In this document: positions 1 through 8,340 of the stretch, piece by piece
Position numbering within the stretch: position 1 is the first letter of the stretch
Layout: each line of letters opens with the position of its first letter
NCBI GenBank assembly: GCA_020832925.1
Contig: JAJHRF010000002.1
Span: 31,425 to 95,424 of the forward strand
Source of the DNA: Desulfurococcaceae archaeon
GTDB lineage: Archaea > Thermoproteota > Thermoprotei_A > Sulfolobales > Ignisphaeraceae
Reading direction: 5' to 3'
Length of the DNA: 64,000 nt
Notes under the pieces: model-generated
Told to the model about the DNA's origin: nothing
Databases searched by the model: none
The model's input: the letters and a program-made list of their open reading frames with translations, nothing else
Program-made: the position numbers and the translations under genes

Positions 1-1998
1 TGGGAATGTTATTGTTCCTGGTGGTGGTTCATTTATAGGTCTACTTGTTGGTGTATCAATTTTAGATTTAACAGGAATCAAATTACCAATAACTTGCTGG
101 GTCATCTGATTACCCCATAGTTTTATACCTGTGTAGAAGTTGTATGCATTTGGCCAATTAGTCCAATAATCAGTTAGTACCGGTAGTAGTTTCTTACAGT
201 CACCTGCCCATATGACAGGCATATCTTTAATCATAGTTAGTATAGCTTCTTTCAATGCTTTTATAGCTTCGGGACTACCAGGAGGATTACTTAAAGCTTT
301 TAGAAGTGCTTCATCAAATTTCGGATTACAGTATCTTACACCATTTGGTGAGTAGTTACCTATGGGTTTTACGTATTCACATCTCCATCCCTCGAAGTGT
401 ATAGGCATTGCATTAGGATCGTTACCACTTATACCCCAGTAAGAACCTACTTCGAAAGCTCCATAGTTTAATTGAGGTGTCCAGAATGTTGCAGCTTCTA
501 ATGGCACTACTTCTACATCTATTCCGAACTTCCTCCACTGTTCTGCTACAGCAAGTCCAAGATCTATAGCGTCGTACTCAAAACCTGCTGGTATATTGAG
601 TTTCATTTTCCATGGTGTTCCATCTGGTAATCTCCATTTTCCATCGGGTCCTCGTCTAAATCCAAGGTTTTTAAGTATTTGTTCAGCTGCATCTGGTGCG
701 TATCTCCACCAACCAGCACCCCAAGCCCATCTAATCTCAGATTCCGTTAAATCTTTTGTTAATAAACCTTGTGATTTTGCCCATTGATAAACTTTAAATG
801 GTATAGTTGGATCATAAACTTTTATCTTAGATCCATTTGGTAATGTTATAGTCATATTCAACAAATCATCCAATAGCAATGTGTATGTTAAAAACGCTTC
901 AGCAGGCCATGCAGCAGCGCCAGGAACAACAGTCATCCTCTGAACACCTTTATAACCGATAGTCATAACTTCACTCATATCGATAGCAAGTACTAACGCC
1001 CATCTAACCATAGTTATATTATATGGGTACTTCATATTGTTGAAGTATATGCCTCTAACTGTTGTATCGTAACCCCAGAAATAGGGATAGTATGGTAACC
1101 ATGCTTGAACTCTATCACCAAGCATAGCTCTTAATGATTGCCATGCTTGCCAAGTTGCATCAAAAATCCAATCAAGTTCACCTCTAGCCATAGCGATAAC
1201 TTTATCAGTTTCAGTCTTAAACACTCTATACATAACATATTTTGGTCCTGGCCATAGAATAATCTTTTGATTGTATAGAGGCATTATTGATGATCTATTC
1301 CAATCATCTCTCCTCTTCCAAAGGAACCAAGTACCACCAGGATCATATGAATGTAATACATATGGACCTATACATAGTGGTGGATTGTATAGATCTGTAT
1401 GTACATTTTCAGGTGTTATACCTTTAGCTTTATAGTAATGTTCAGGCATCATGAAGTTGTATATCCCAGGACCTATTAATGTGAAAGCTAGGTAATGGAA
1501 GTAAGGGTTAGGTCTCTTAAGTTTTATTGCAAGAGTATAGTCATCAACTACCCATGCTGAATCAACCCAGACCCTTAAAGCAGCATAAGCTCCTAGCTTG
1601 CTGTTAGCTTTAGAAACATTTATCGCAAAAACAATATCTCTAGCTGTAAATGGATGCCCATCACTCCAGTAGATACCTTTCCTAATCTTTATAGTTAACA
1701 TTGTGTAATCAGGGCTGTAAGTAGGTAGAGCTTCGGCTACCCATGGTTTTGTAATACCATCTTTATAATCTGTATAGTACAGAACTGAGAAACAGACTTG
1801 GTTAATACCTATAAGTGTTGCTTGTGCACCAATAACCCATGGATTGAAGTTATCCGGGTTAGCGACACTACTTATCTGAACATCAAGGATTACTGTTTCT
1901 TCTCTTTTAACGCCTGGTGGTAGAACTAGTTGTGCATTTAATGTTGTGGTAATCGTTGTTAATAGGACTATCGATATTAAGGCTATCAATATTAACAT
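1..1998 (-). CDS. ABC transporter substrate-binding protein, family 5 (3' end outside the window)
   Basis: An open frame runs from an ATG at 1998 to the window edge: 666 codons with no stop. The N-terminus is a hydrophobic secretion segment ending near an NAQ motif. Family-5 solute-binding features follow: an FNPWV stretch, IRKGIYWSDGHPFTARDI (the usual family form is LRKGVKFHDGTPFTADDV), and a periplasmic-type fold rich in Trp and Tyr. The visible C-terminus enters a Pro-rich linker (NEPPPGTITFP), as in crenarchaeal binding proteins anchored by a C-terminal membrane helix; that helix would lie outside the window. Its role is extracellular binding of oligopeptides or, as often in crenarchaea, oligosaccharides. 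It lies downstream of and codirectional with the beta-glucuronidase gene, which favours a sugar ligand (inference). The start is uncertain: the signal peptide begins without a basic residue, while the untranslated in-frame codons just upstream encode R-V-S-I-F-R with no ATG/GTG/TTG before a stop. Confidence 0.85.
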   Translation of the reverse strand, partial: MLILIALISIVLLTTITTTLNAQLVLPPGVKREETVILDVQISSVANPDNFNPWVIGAQATLIGINQVCFSVLYYTDYKDGITKPWVAEALPTYSPDYTMLTIKIRKGIYWSDGHPFTARDIVFAINVSKANSKLGAYAALRVWVDSAWVVDDYTLAIKLKRPNPYFHYLAFTLIGPGIYNFMMPEHYYKAKGITPENVHTDLYNPPLCIGPYVLHSYDPGGTWFLWKRRDDWNRSSIMPLYNQKIILWPGPKYVMYRVFKTETDKVIAMARGELDWIFDATWQAWQSLRAMLGDRVQAWLPYYPYFWGYDTTVRGIYFNNMKYPYNITMVRWALVLAIDMSEVMTIGYKGVQRMTVVPGAAAWPAEAFLTYTLLLDDLLNMTITLPNGSKIKVYDPTIPFKVYQWAKSQGLLTKDLTESEIRWAWGAGWWRYAPDAAEQILKNLGFRRGPDGKWRLPDGTPWKMKLNIPAGFEYDAIDLGLAVAEQWRKFGIDVEVVPLEAATFWTPQLNYGAFEVGSYWGISGNDPNAMPIHFEGWRCEYVKPIGNYSPNGVRYCNPKFDEALLKALSNPPGSPEAIKALKEAILTMIKDMPVIWAGDCKKLLPVLTDYWTNWPNAYNFYTGIKLWGNQMTQQVIGNLIPVKSKIDTPTSRPINEPPPGTITFP

Positions 1999-2052
1999 AC
2001 GAAATATGGATACTCTACCCGTTTAACACCACCCAAGAACTATTCTTAAATA

Positions 2053-2068
2053 CTTTAGTTTTTAAATT
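2053..2068 (-). promoter_or_regulatory. Putative TATA promoter of the solute-binding protein gene
   Basis: On the minus strand an A/T box (AAAATTTAAAAAC) lies upstream of the binding-protein gene and about 26 bases before an AAGAATAG transcription-start-like region near 2040. A GGGTGGTG ribosome-site-like sequence follows at 2025-2032, but it is more than 20 bases from the only in-frame ATG, which is unusually far. Assigned by eye. Confidence 0.35.
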
Positions 2069-2152
2069 TTTATGAAGATATTAATACAATTACAAGATAC
2101 ATATGTAAAAAATTTGGATTAATTGATTTAGAGGTTTCCCAGTAACCGGTAA

Positions 2153-3895
2153 TTACTGTTGCATATGTGTTGGTATTTTGTTGAATAGGTCTTTCATTAT
2201 TAATGCTGATAGTTTTGGCTGTCTATCTCTTGTGAATACACCTTTTCTATTCAGTATCGTTCTCCCCGGGTTCTGAGGGGTTCTGAAGTCTGCAAAATTC
2301 CATATATGTAGTCCGACGATGTAGTTTTTCTTTGTTAAAGTCTCTATGTATTTTTTCAGCATTTCTGCTTGGTATTCCTCTGACCACATCTGCGGTGGAT
2401 CACTGTGAAGCCCTGTAATAGCGTCTGCACCAAACTCTGTTATAATTATTGGTTTATCTGGGAATCTTCTGTGGATTTCTTCAAGTTCTTTCAGCATAAC
2501 TTCTATACCTTTATCTATATCACCCCACTCGCTGTACCATCCACGGTAGTAGTTAAGTGAAATAACATCTACATAGCCTAGAGCTAGATCTGCTACAGAT
2601 CTATGAGAAGCAAATGTTACTGGTCTTGAAGGGTCTAACTCTTTAACGAACTGTACTAACTTCTTGATGAACTCAGCTACCTCAGGTATATCGCTTGGAG
2701 GCTCATTTGTAACACTGTACATTATAACCGATGGCCTGTTCTTATGCTGTTTAACCATCTCTTCTACAAACTTCTTCGCTTTCGCTATATAGTCATCTCT
2801 ACTGAATAGCTTTACAATTTCATCTCTACTAAGTATACGTCCAATACCTGAGTAACATGTCGACGGTTCTAGTATTACCATGAATCCGAACTCATCTGCA
2901 AGATCTAGATGTTCATCTGAATATGGGTAATGCGATGTTCTGAACGAGTTTGCCCCTATCTTCTTCATCAAATAGAAATCCCTTATGAGAACGGCTCCGG
3001 GTAGGTATTTCCCTGTCACCGGGAAATCTTCATGTCTTCCAAAACCTTTTAAGAATACAGGTTTTTCATTGAGGTATATCCTACCATTTTTAATCTCGAT
3101 ATCTCTAAAACCGATACGTTCATAGATAGAGTCTCTGAGAACACCATCGATTACAATCTCTACTACGAGTATGTAGAGGTTAGGTTCTTCGGGATTCCAA
3201 GGTTTTACACCATTAACTTTCTTCTCGTATACATATCTACCAGGTTTAACATTCCTGATATATTCTTCGAGAACAACTTTCTTCATCTCTTTATCCAACA
3301 ACTCGATCCTCAGATCAAAAACTCTATCACATACAGTATCGATAGATGTTTTCAGCATTCCATCAGCTTTAGTATACACAGTCATATCATCGATGTAACA
3401 GCTATCTGTAAACTCTAGGTACACAGGTCTATGTATTCCTCCGTAGTGGAAGAAATCGAATGCTGTTACATTGACCTCTCTTGCAGGGGGTAGAGCATCT
3501 ATAGAGGGTGTGTTATCTATTTTAACAACAATTCTATTGAAATCGCCGTAGCTGACCTTATCAATTCTGAACTTGAACTCTGTAAAAGATCCTTCATGTT
3601 CGCCTACGGAAATACTGTTTACCCATACCTTAGTTCTATAACCAGCACCTTTAAATACAATCCAGGCAATTTTATTTCTTAGATTTGTATCGATGTAGAT
3701 ATCTTTTTGATACCAAGCAATACCTGTATACTGATCCCATTCAGGGTTCTGCTCATTCCAAGAAGAAGGTACGTAAATCAAATCGCTAGATACGAACCCT
3801 TCGAACCACTTCTCCTTCTCACCTATTCCCTCTCTATCCACCTTAAACTTCCAAAAACCATCAAGCTGAATCCTAGGTCTAAACCAGGACCTCAA
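2153..3895 (-). CDS. Beta-glucuronidase, glycoside hydrolase family 2
   Basis: A 580-residue GH2 retaining glycosidase, close to the roughly 600 residues of E. coli UidA. It has an N-terminal sugar-binding jelly roll (about 1-165, with HYGGIHRPV near 150-158), an immunoglobulin-like domain (about 166-265) and a TIM barrel. The acid/base is E398 in VTNEPP and the nucleophile is E487 in ITEFGAD. The C-terminal half follows UidA closely (GLHS, MWSEEYQ, WNFADF, KGVFTRDRQPK). It carries the N-x-K motif (N549-R-K551) that in known beta-glucuronidases contacts the uronate carboxylate, which is why I call glucuronidase and not galactosidase. There is no signal peptide, so it should release D-glucuronate inside the cell from imported glycosides. 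The start is TTG at 3895, with a TATA box about 40 bases upstream. It is divergent from a PfkB kinase. Confidence 0.92.
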   Translation of the reverse strand: MRSWFRPRIQLDGFWKFKVDREGIGEKEKWFEGFVSSDLIYVPSSWNEQNPEWDQYTGIAWYQKDIYIDTNLRNKIAWIVFKGAGYRTKVWVNSISVGEHEGSFTEFKFRIDKVSYGDFNRIVVKIDNTPSIDALPPAREVNVTAFDFFHYGGIHRPVYLEFTDSCYIDDMTVYTKADGMLKTSIDTVCDRVFDLRIELLDKEMKKVVLEEYIRNVKPGRYVYEKKVNGVKPWNPEEPNLYILVVEIVIDGVLRDSIYERIGFRDIEIKNGRIYLNEKPVFLKGFGRHEDFPVTGKYLPGAVLIRDFYLMKKIGANSFRTSHYPYSDEHLDLADEFGFMVILEPSTCYSGIGRILSRDEIVKLFSRDDYIAKAKKFVEEMVKQHKNRPSVIMYSVTNEPPSDIPEVAEFIKKLVQFVKELDPSRPVTFASHRSVADLALGYVDVISLNYYRGWYSEWGDIDKGIEVMLKELEEIHRRFPDKPIIITEFGADAITGLHSDPPQMWSEEYQAEMLKKYIETLTKKNYIVGLHIWNFADFRTPQNPGRTILNRKGVFTRDRQPKLSALIMKDLFNKIPTHMQQ

Positions 3896-3930
3896 CGGCT
3901 TTACCCCGTAGCCAACAGATAATGCTTAGT

Positions 3931-3942
3931 TTTATAAATTTG
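3931..3942 (-). promoter_or_regulatory. TATA box of the beta-glucuronidase gene
   Basis: The minus strand reads CAAATTTATAAAAC, a good archaeal TATA element. The expected start of transcription, about 26 bases downstream near 3911, leaves a leader of about 16 bases before the TTG start at 3895. This supports that start. Confidence 0.5.
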
Positions 3943-4031
3943 AATCAAAATAAGCTCTTATACGTAACTACTCAACTCCTTACACATATCATAGCGGTAA
4001 ACACAACATAATTGTTGAGAAACATCAGCAA

Positions 4032-4043
4032 AGTATATATTTC
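4032..4043 (+). promoter_or_regulatory. TATA box of the PfkB kinase gene (leaderless)
   Basis: AGTATATATTTC is centred about 30 bases before the TTG at 4068 and 33 before the GTG at 4071. This is the spacing of a leaderless or near-leaderless archaeal mRNA. No ribosome-binding sequence precedes the gene. Confidence 0.5.
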
Positions 4044-4067
4044 TAATTTCTATGGCTTTACTAAAAC

Positions 4068-5096
4068 TTGGTGCAAGCTACTATGTCTATAATGTTGACA
4101 GGTTTTTTCGTTGTCGATGTTATAGCGTATAATTTGGATAGAATTCCGGAACCTGGTGAAATTGTTAGAACTAGCTATTTCTATGTATCTACAGGTGGTC
4201 ATCCACTTAACATAGCTATAGACCTTGTGAAGCTAGATCTTGAAGGTTCTGATATCCTTGTCTGTGGCGCTATGGGGAATGATCTTTTCTCGAAGTCTAT
4301 CATCGAAATTTTGAAGAGCTATAACGTGAGGATGTGTACAAAAGTTGTTGATAATGTGTATACCTCTACAACTTTGATTCTTGTTGAGAAGGGTAAGGAT
4401 AGAAGGTTTGTGAACTATATAGGTGCTAATGCTTATCTAGATCTAGACCACGTCATTAGATGTTATAACGGGGTAAAGCCTAGGTATTTCTTCTTAGCTA
4501 TGGGTGCTCTAGGAGATTTCGATAATGTTGCATATAAAGCTATAGAAAAAGTTAACAACGATAATGTTCTAACGTTTACAGATTTTGCTCTTGGTCAACA
4601 AGAGAAGATACCCTATATACTGAAAGCCGTTAAATACTCCGATATTGTTCATTGTAATGATCTAGAACTTAGATCTGTAACAGGTGAGGATGATATTGAT
4701 AAAGGAGCTAAAATCCTTTTAAAGAACTCGAACACCAAGTTACTGTTTATAACGTTGGGTAGCGAAGGAGCTATCCTCTACACCCGAAATGGGTTAAAGA
4801 TAACACAGAAACCATTCAATGTAGAAGTTGTGGATCCTACAGGAGCTGGAGATGCTTTCGATGCTGGAGTTCTCTACATGATATATAGGAACAACATCGA
4901 TAAGAAGAAGCTAGAGAACCTCGGTATCGAGGAACTAATAGAGATATTGATATTTGCACAAGCAGTAGGAGCAGCATGTGTAACAATGCCCGGTGCAATT
5001 ACAGGTGTTTCAAAAGAAACTGTTGAAAAGCTTTTAAAACATCAATATAATGATATAAGACAGAATACAAGGATGGAAAAGTTTATGATTGAATAG
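4068..5096 (+). CDS. PfkB-family sugar kinase
   Basis: A 342-residue ribokinase/PfkB-family ATP-dependent sugar kinase. The N-terminal family signature is at residues 42-53 (TGGHPLNIAIDL). The C-terminal signature DPTGAGDAFDAG is at 256-267, with D262 as the expected catalytic base in the GAGD anion hole. The sugar cannot be read from the sequence. Its divergent partner is a beta-glucuronidase, so 2-keto-3-deoxygluconate or another glucuronate-derived sugar acid is a reasonable guess (inference). The reading frame opens at TTG 4068, but GTG 4071 and ATG 4083 are alternatives; the TATA position favours 4068 or 4071. After residue 300 the protein continues with a short helical tail. Confidence 0.85.
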   Translation: MVQATMSIMLTGFFVVDVIAYNLDRIPEPGEIVRTSYFYVSTGGHPLNIAIDLVKLDLEGSDILVCGAMGNDLFSKSIIEILKSYNVRMCTKVVDNVYTSTTLILVEKGKDRRFVNYIGANAYLDLDHVIRCYNGVKPRYFFLAMGALGDFDNVAYKAIEKVNNDNVLTFTDFALGQQEKIPYILKAVKYSDIVHCNDLELRSVTGEDDIDKGAKILLKNSNTKLLFITLGSEGAILYTRNGLKITQKPFNVEVVDPTGAGDAFDAGVLYMIYRNNIDKKKLENLGIEELIEILIFAQAVGAACVTMPGAITGVSKETVEKLLKHQYNDIRQNTRMEKFMIE

Positions 5097-5185
5097 AGTG
5101 AACTACTCATGTGCGAGCTCTAGTAAACTTCTACTCTCACAATAACTTTTCAAATGATCTGTTCTGCTGTGATATAGAGAAGTTC

Positions 5186-5230
5186 AGATGGGAATCTCGT
5201 GGTGTTAGGCTCGACAGTACCCATGATGTG
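5186..5230 (+). repeat. Degenerate second copy of an IS607 tnpB 3' segment
   Basis: This stretch resembles 5431-5474 inside the mini-IS607 just downstream: both share AGATGGGA, then GGCTCGACAG, then CCCATGA with similar spacing. It appears to be an older, more decayed remnant of the same tnpB region. No coding potential remains. The rest of 5097-5315 shows no gene. Confidence 0.5.
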
Positions 5231-5315
5231 TAGACAATGCTAGAAACTTACACAGAGGTACAACTCTGCTAACAGAATTACAGCTATTCACAGATATCAT
5301 CAAATACCGCTAGCG

Positions 5316-5570
5316 GGCTGTTTCATAGTTGATGTTTAGGAGTTATATTTATAAGCTTTGATTCTACCTACATTTCCCAGGATCGTCTAGGCGATGGGAG
5401 CTCCGCTCTAAGCCTAGGCGGATTCACACTAGATGGGAGCCCTCTTCCGTTGGGCTCGACAGCCGCCCATGAACCTACAGGGATTCCCAGATCCCTGTGG
5501 GTGAGGTGGAAGTCCCTAGATACAACGAATAAACATGAACTGATGAGAACGAGCATCTAGGGACGAACGG
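5316..5570 (+). mobile_element. Internally deleted, MITE-like IS607 derivative
   Basis: The left 45 bases (GGGCTGTTTC, TAGTTGATG, then ATTTATAAG) match the left end of the full IS607 copy at about 57696 read on the minus strand. The right end (CATCTAG-GGAC-GAACGG) matches the right end of that copy next to position 55723. Both outer junctions carry GG, the dinucleotide at which IS607-family elements are known to insert. The tnpA gene and most of tnpB are missing. A TATA box survives at about 5347-5357, pointing into the element. At 255 bases it would be non-autonomous. Confidence 0.75.
5378..5560 (+). pseudogene. TnpB C-terminal remnant inside the mini-IS607
   Basis: In one plus-strand frame the sequence ends W-K-S-L-D-T-T-N-K-H-E-L-M-R-T-S-I-stop. 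This is nearly identical to the end of the full TnpB at 55733 (RRKSLDATNK, HKLMRMNI). Further upstream, T-L-D-G-S-P-L-P-L and H-E-P-T align with T-L-K-G-L-V-P-L and S-E-P-T. The RuvC core and zinc ribbon are absent, so no protein function remains. This DNA corresponds to the region from which TnpB guide RNAs (omega RNAs) are normally made. A 62-codon minus-strand ORF over the same DNA is a shadow. Confidence 0.75.
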
Positions 5571-5995
5571 ATTCTGTAGAGAATTAAAACCAGCAATACT
5601 ACCAAAAAGAAGAATTACAATATAAAGTCAGCTTAGGTGTAGAGCTTTTTAACAAGTTAATGAGAATAAAATAATAACTCGATAATTTATTTCATGAATT
5701 TTTAAGAGTAACAACTTTACATTTTCTAATCTCTAATTAGATATATATTCATTTACTAAAATGTTGGAACATTATTGCAGTTTCGTAGTGTCAATGATAA
5801 GTGATCTTATAGATTTAGGATCTATGGATAGAGATGCTGTAATACGTATTCCAAATCAGTATATGTAGAACTGATTACAATTTTGTCTTTTGAAACGCTA
5901 AAAATGTTCTGCATTGTATTTTATAGGATTATCAATATCTTTATTCCGATAAAGATATATTCTTATTCTAAACTTTTTATTAAGGTTGTGAGGTG
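5571..5995. other. AT-rich intergenic stretch
   Basis: About 425 bases with stops in all frames. I see no RNA gene or repeat in it. The end, before the TTG at 6003, contains a GAGGTG ribosome-binding site at 5989-5994 for the next gene. Confidence 0.6.
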
Positions 5996-6002
5996 CTAGA
6001 TC

Positions 6003-7112
6003 TTGAATTCCGAAGCTGTTATAGAGAATATCTTGGATAGAAATAAAGGTATCTTGAGGTTAAAACCTAATTTTGTTGCAAGGTTTTACCCTGCTTATGG
6101 TAGACTTGGTATTAAGGAAATTTATGTTCCTGGTCGTGGGTGGTATAGTGAGAGATGGTTAGCATCATGTGTAACTGTTCTAGGTTCTTCTACCGAAGGT
6201 TTATCTAGAGTTGATCTGAATGGTAATGATATATTCTTTAGAGATGCTATAAAAGCTCTACCTGAGAGGATACTAGGATCTGTTTACGCTAAACTTAATA
6301 ACTATAGTTTTGGAGTACTAACAAAGATTCTAGATCCTGGTATCCCCATTCCATTGCATTTCCATGCTAAAGAAGTTCACGCTAAAAAATACTGGAATTC
6401 TAATCCAAAAGAAGAAGCTTATTACTATTTAGAGCATTCCTTAGGTCCTACACCCTATATCCACCTTGGTTTTTTCTCTGATGTATCTGAAGAAGAGGTT
6501 CTTAATTATTTGAAACAATGGAAAGGAGATAATATACTTGATCTATCTCCTGCATACAGATGTAGAGTTGGAGAAGGTTTTCATGTTCTTGCAGGAGTTG
6601 TTCACTCTCCATGTACACTACTCACCCTAGAGGTTCAGGAGGAATCTGATGTAGGTACTATTATTCAAGCTGAATACCAAGGAGGTGTAATTCCTAAAGA
6701 TCAGTATCTTCTCAATGGACCTAGAAATGAGGAGGAAGTTATCGAGATGATTGATTGGCAAATAAATAGAGATCCAGAATTCCATAGAAAATATAGACTT
6801 AAACCTGAGGTTGTATACTTAGATAGTAGTGTAGTCGAGAAATGGGTTATTTCACCGAAAAAAGTAAAGAAGTTTTCAGTATTAGAGGTTAGGATAGCAC
6901 CAAATACAAAAGTTAAACAAAGTAGGAAAGGTCCATTCCTACTATTTGCATATAAAGGGAAAGGCTCTATAAATGGAGTTAAGATTGAAGGTGGTGTTCC
7001 TGGTATGGATGAAGTATTTGTAACTTTTGAAGCTATGGAAGACCATATCATCTCAAATGAAAGTAATGAATGGCTTGTTGTATACGAGATTTTTGGACCT
7101 CATGTTTACTGA
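6003..7112 (+). CDS. Cupin-type sugar isomerase-like protein
   Basis: 369 residues. Two blocks resemble the metal site of class I mannose-6-phosphate isomerases and related cupins: IPIPLHFHAKEVH (H119, H121, E124, H126) and GFHVLAGVVHSPCTLLTLEVQEESDV (H194, H201, E210, E213). A C-terminal half-cupin follows. The likely role is metal-dependent isomerisation of a sugar or sugar phosphate in the cytoplasm; the substrate is unknown. The start is TTG 6003, chosen because GAGGTG lies 8 bases upstream. It stands alone between the IS607 debris and a membrane-anchored protein gene, near other sugar-catabolic genes. A uronate isomerase is possible given the upstream glucuronidase, but I cannot show this. 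Confidence 0.55.
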   Translation: MNSEAVIENILDRNKGILRLKPNFVARFYPAYGRLGIKEIYVPGRGWYSERWLASCVTVLGSSTEGLSRVDLNGNDIFFRDAIKALPERILGSVYAKLNNYSFGVLTKILDPGIPIPLHFHAKEVHAKKYWNSNPKEEAYYYLEHSLGPTPYIHLGFFSDVSEEEVLNYLKQWKGDNILDLSPAYRCRVGEGFHVLAGVVHSPCTLLTLEVQEESDVGTIIQAEYQGGVIPKDQYLLNGPRNEEEVIEMIDWQINRDPEFHRKYRLKPEVVYLDSSVVEKWVISPKKVKKFSVLEVRIAPNTKVKQSRKGPFLLFAYKGKGSINGVKIEGGVPGMDEVFVTFEAMEDHIISNESNEWLVVYEIFGPHVY

Positions 7113-7210
7113 ATTCAAAGATAAGGAACACTATATAGTAACTTAGTTTTTCGACCGTAACGACAAAAGTTTATAAACTATTTTGAGAATTGAAAATGTA
7201 AGGCGAGATA

Positions 7211-7885
7211 GTGTTTAAAATGTTAAAAATATTGATTTCAATAGTCTTGCTATTCATCTTACTAATAATTAATACCACTATATGCTTTGCATTCTATAGC
7301 ACAGGTGACTGGTTTATCTATAGAATAACACAACGTGTAAATAACTTTGAATGCATACTATACCAAAAAGTTATAATCAAATCTATAGATATCGATTTAG
7401 GATATATATCGTATAGCGTTGATTATTTGAAGATACAAGGCGATTATTGGGCATGTGTTAAATTTTTCTCTTTAAAGGATAGACCTTTACTTGTATACGA
7501 AAACATTGAGAAAGAACCGAAAACAGCATCTCTATTTATAGATCCTCAACATACAGGAACCTTCATCATCAACAATACTATACTTAAATATCAAAATGGT
7601 GTACTAGTTTATGTAGCAAATTATTCCCAAATTCAAATAGGTGCATGCTGTACATTTATCTCAGCATATACTATAGAGTTAGTGAATTCAAGTAATCAAG
7701 ATCTCTTATTAACAATAATTTCAAGAAACACCACTACTACTAAATCTACAACCTCGGTTGTAGAAGAGATATTTAGAAATATGAATAAAGCATTGCTTAC
7801 AACTATTATCCTAATTATAGCTTCCTTCATATTAGGTTCTCTTATAGGATATTATTTAAGTGCAAAAAGCTTAAAGAAAGCCTAA
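7211..7885 (+). CDS. Hypothetical membrane-anchored extracellular protein
   Basis: I do not recognise a family. The 224-residue product has an N-terminal signal peptide or anchor (about 4-27), an extracellular domain of about 165 residues rich in Tyr, Ile and Asn, a short Thr/Ser stretch (TTTTKSTTS near 175), and one C-terminal membrane helix (about 194-216) with a basic cytoplasmic end (SAKSLKKA). The layout is that of many crenarchaeal surface proteins tethered by a C-terminal helix. Three cysteines lie in the outer domain. The frame opens at GTG 7211; ATG 7220 is as likely. A GTTTATAAAC promoter element precedes it near 7169. Confidence 0.6.
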   Translation: MFKMLKILISIVLLFILLIINTTICFAFYSTGDWFIYRITQRVNNFECILYQKVIIKSIDIDLGYISYSVDYLKIQGDYWACVKFFSLKDRPLLVYENIEKEPKTASLFIDPQHTGTFIINNTILKYQNGVLVYVANYSQIQIGACCTFISAYTIELVNSSNQDLLLTIISRNTTTTKSTTSVVEEIFRNMNKALLTTIILIIASFILGSLIGYYLSAKSLKKA

Positions 7886-8340
7886 GGTAGATGTGCTTGA
7901 ATTATGTAAACTTAGAAATTAAATTGTGATCAAGAATTTCTTGATGAAAAGACGTTGAATAATCTATGTTTATCGTAATTACATTAACGTATATCTATAT
8001 TTACTTTATGTAATGAAGTATCTTTGTATCTTATATACGATCTATGATCTTAGAGTTAAAATCTAAAATATGAATTACTTGATATAAGTCTACTATATGG
8101 TATTAATACATAGATACGCATTGAATATATACATACTGTACATTGATAACAAAATTTGGATAACTATGTAGAGATCCTTAGCATACTCGAACATAAACAT
8201 GGTAATTTCTGATACTATATCGATACATTGACATAAGTAGTCCCTAATCTAATCACAGATTAATAATGTAAACTCAATTTAAATTTACAAGAATTTATAT
8301 ACTACCCTACAAGGCACCTTCTTGTACTTGGTGAACATGT
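7886..8340. other. 455-base AT-rich gap without a gene
   Basis: Very AT-rich, with stops in every frame, and no tRNA-like cloverleaf, C/D box pair or tandem repeat that I can see. It ends in the promoter (TATA about 8292-8303) and the GGTGA ribosome site (8330-8334) of the next gene. Confidence 0.6.
8292..8303 (+). promoter_or_regulatory. TATA box before the sugar isomerase gene
   Basis: AATTTATATACT predicts transcription from about 8322. A GGTGA ribosome site then lies about 7 bases before the TTG start at 8341, which supports that start. Confidence 0.45.

Noticed and set aside
5368-5556. Minus-strand 62-codon ORF within the IS607 remnant
   Set aside because: It lies opposite the tnpB remnant, whose plus-strand frame matches the end of the full TnpB. 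The minus frame has no recognisable content.
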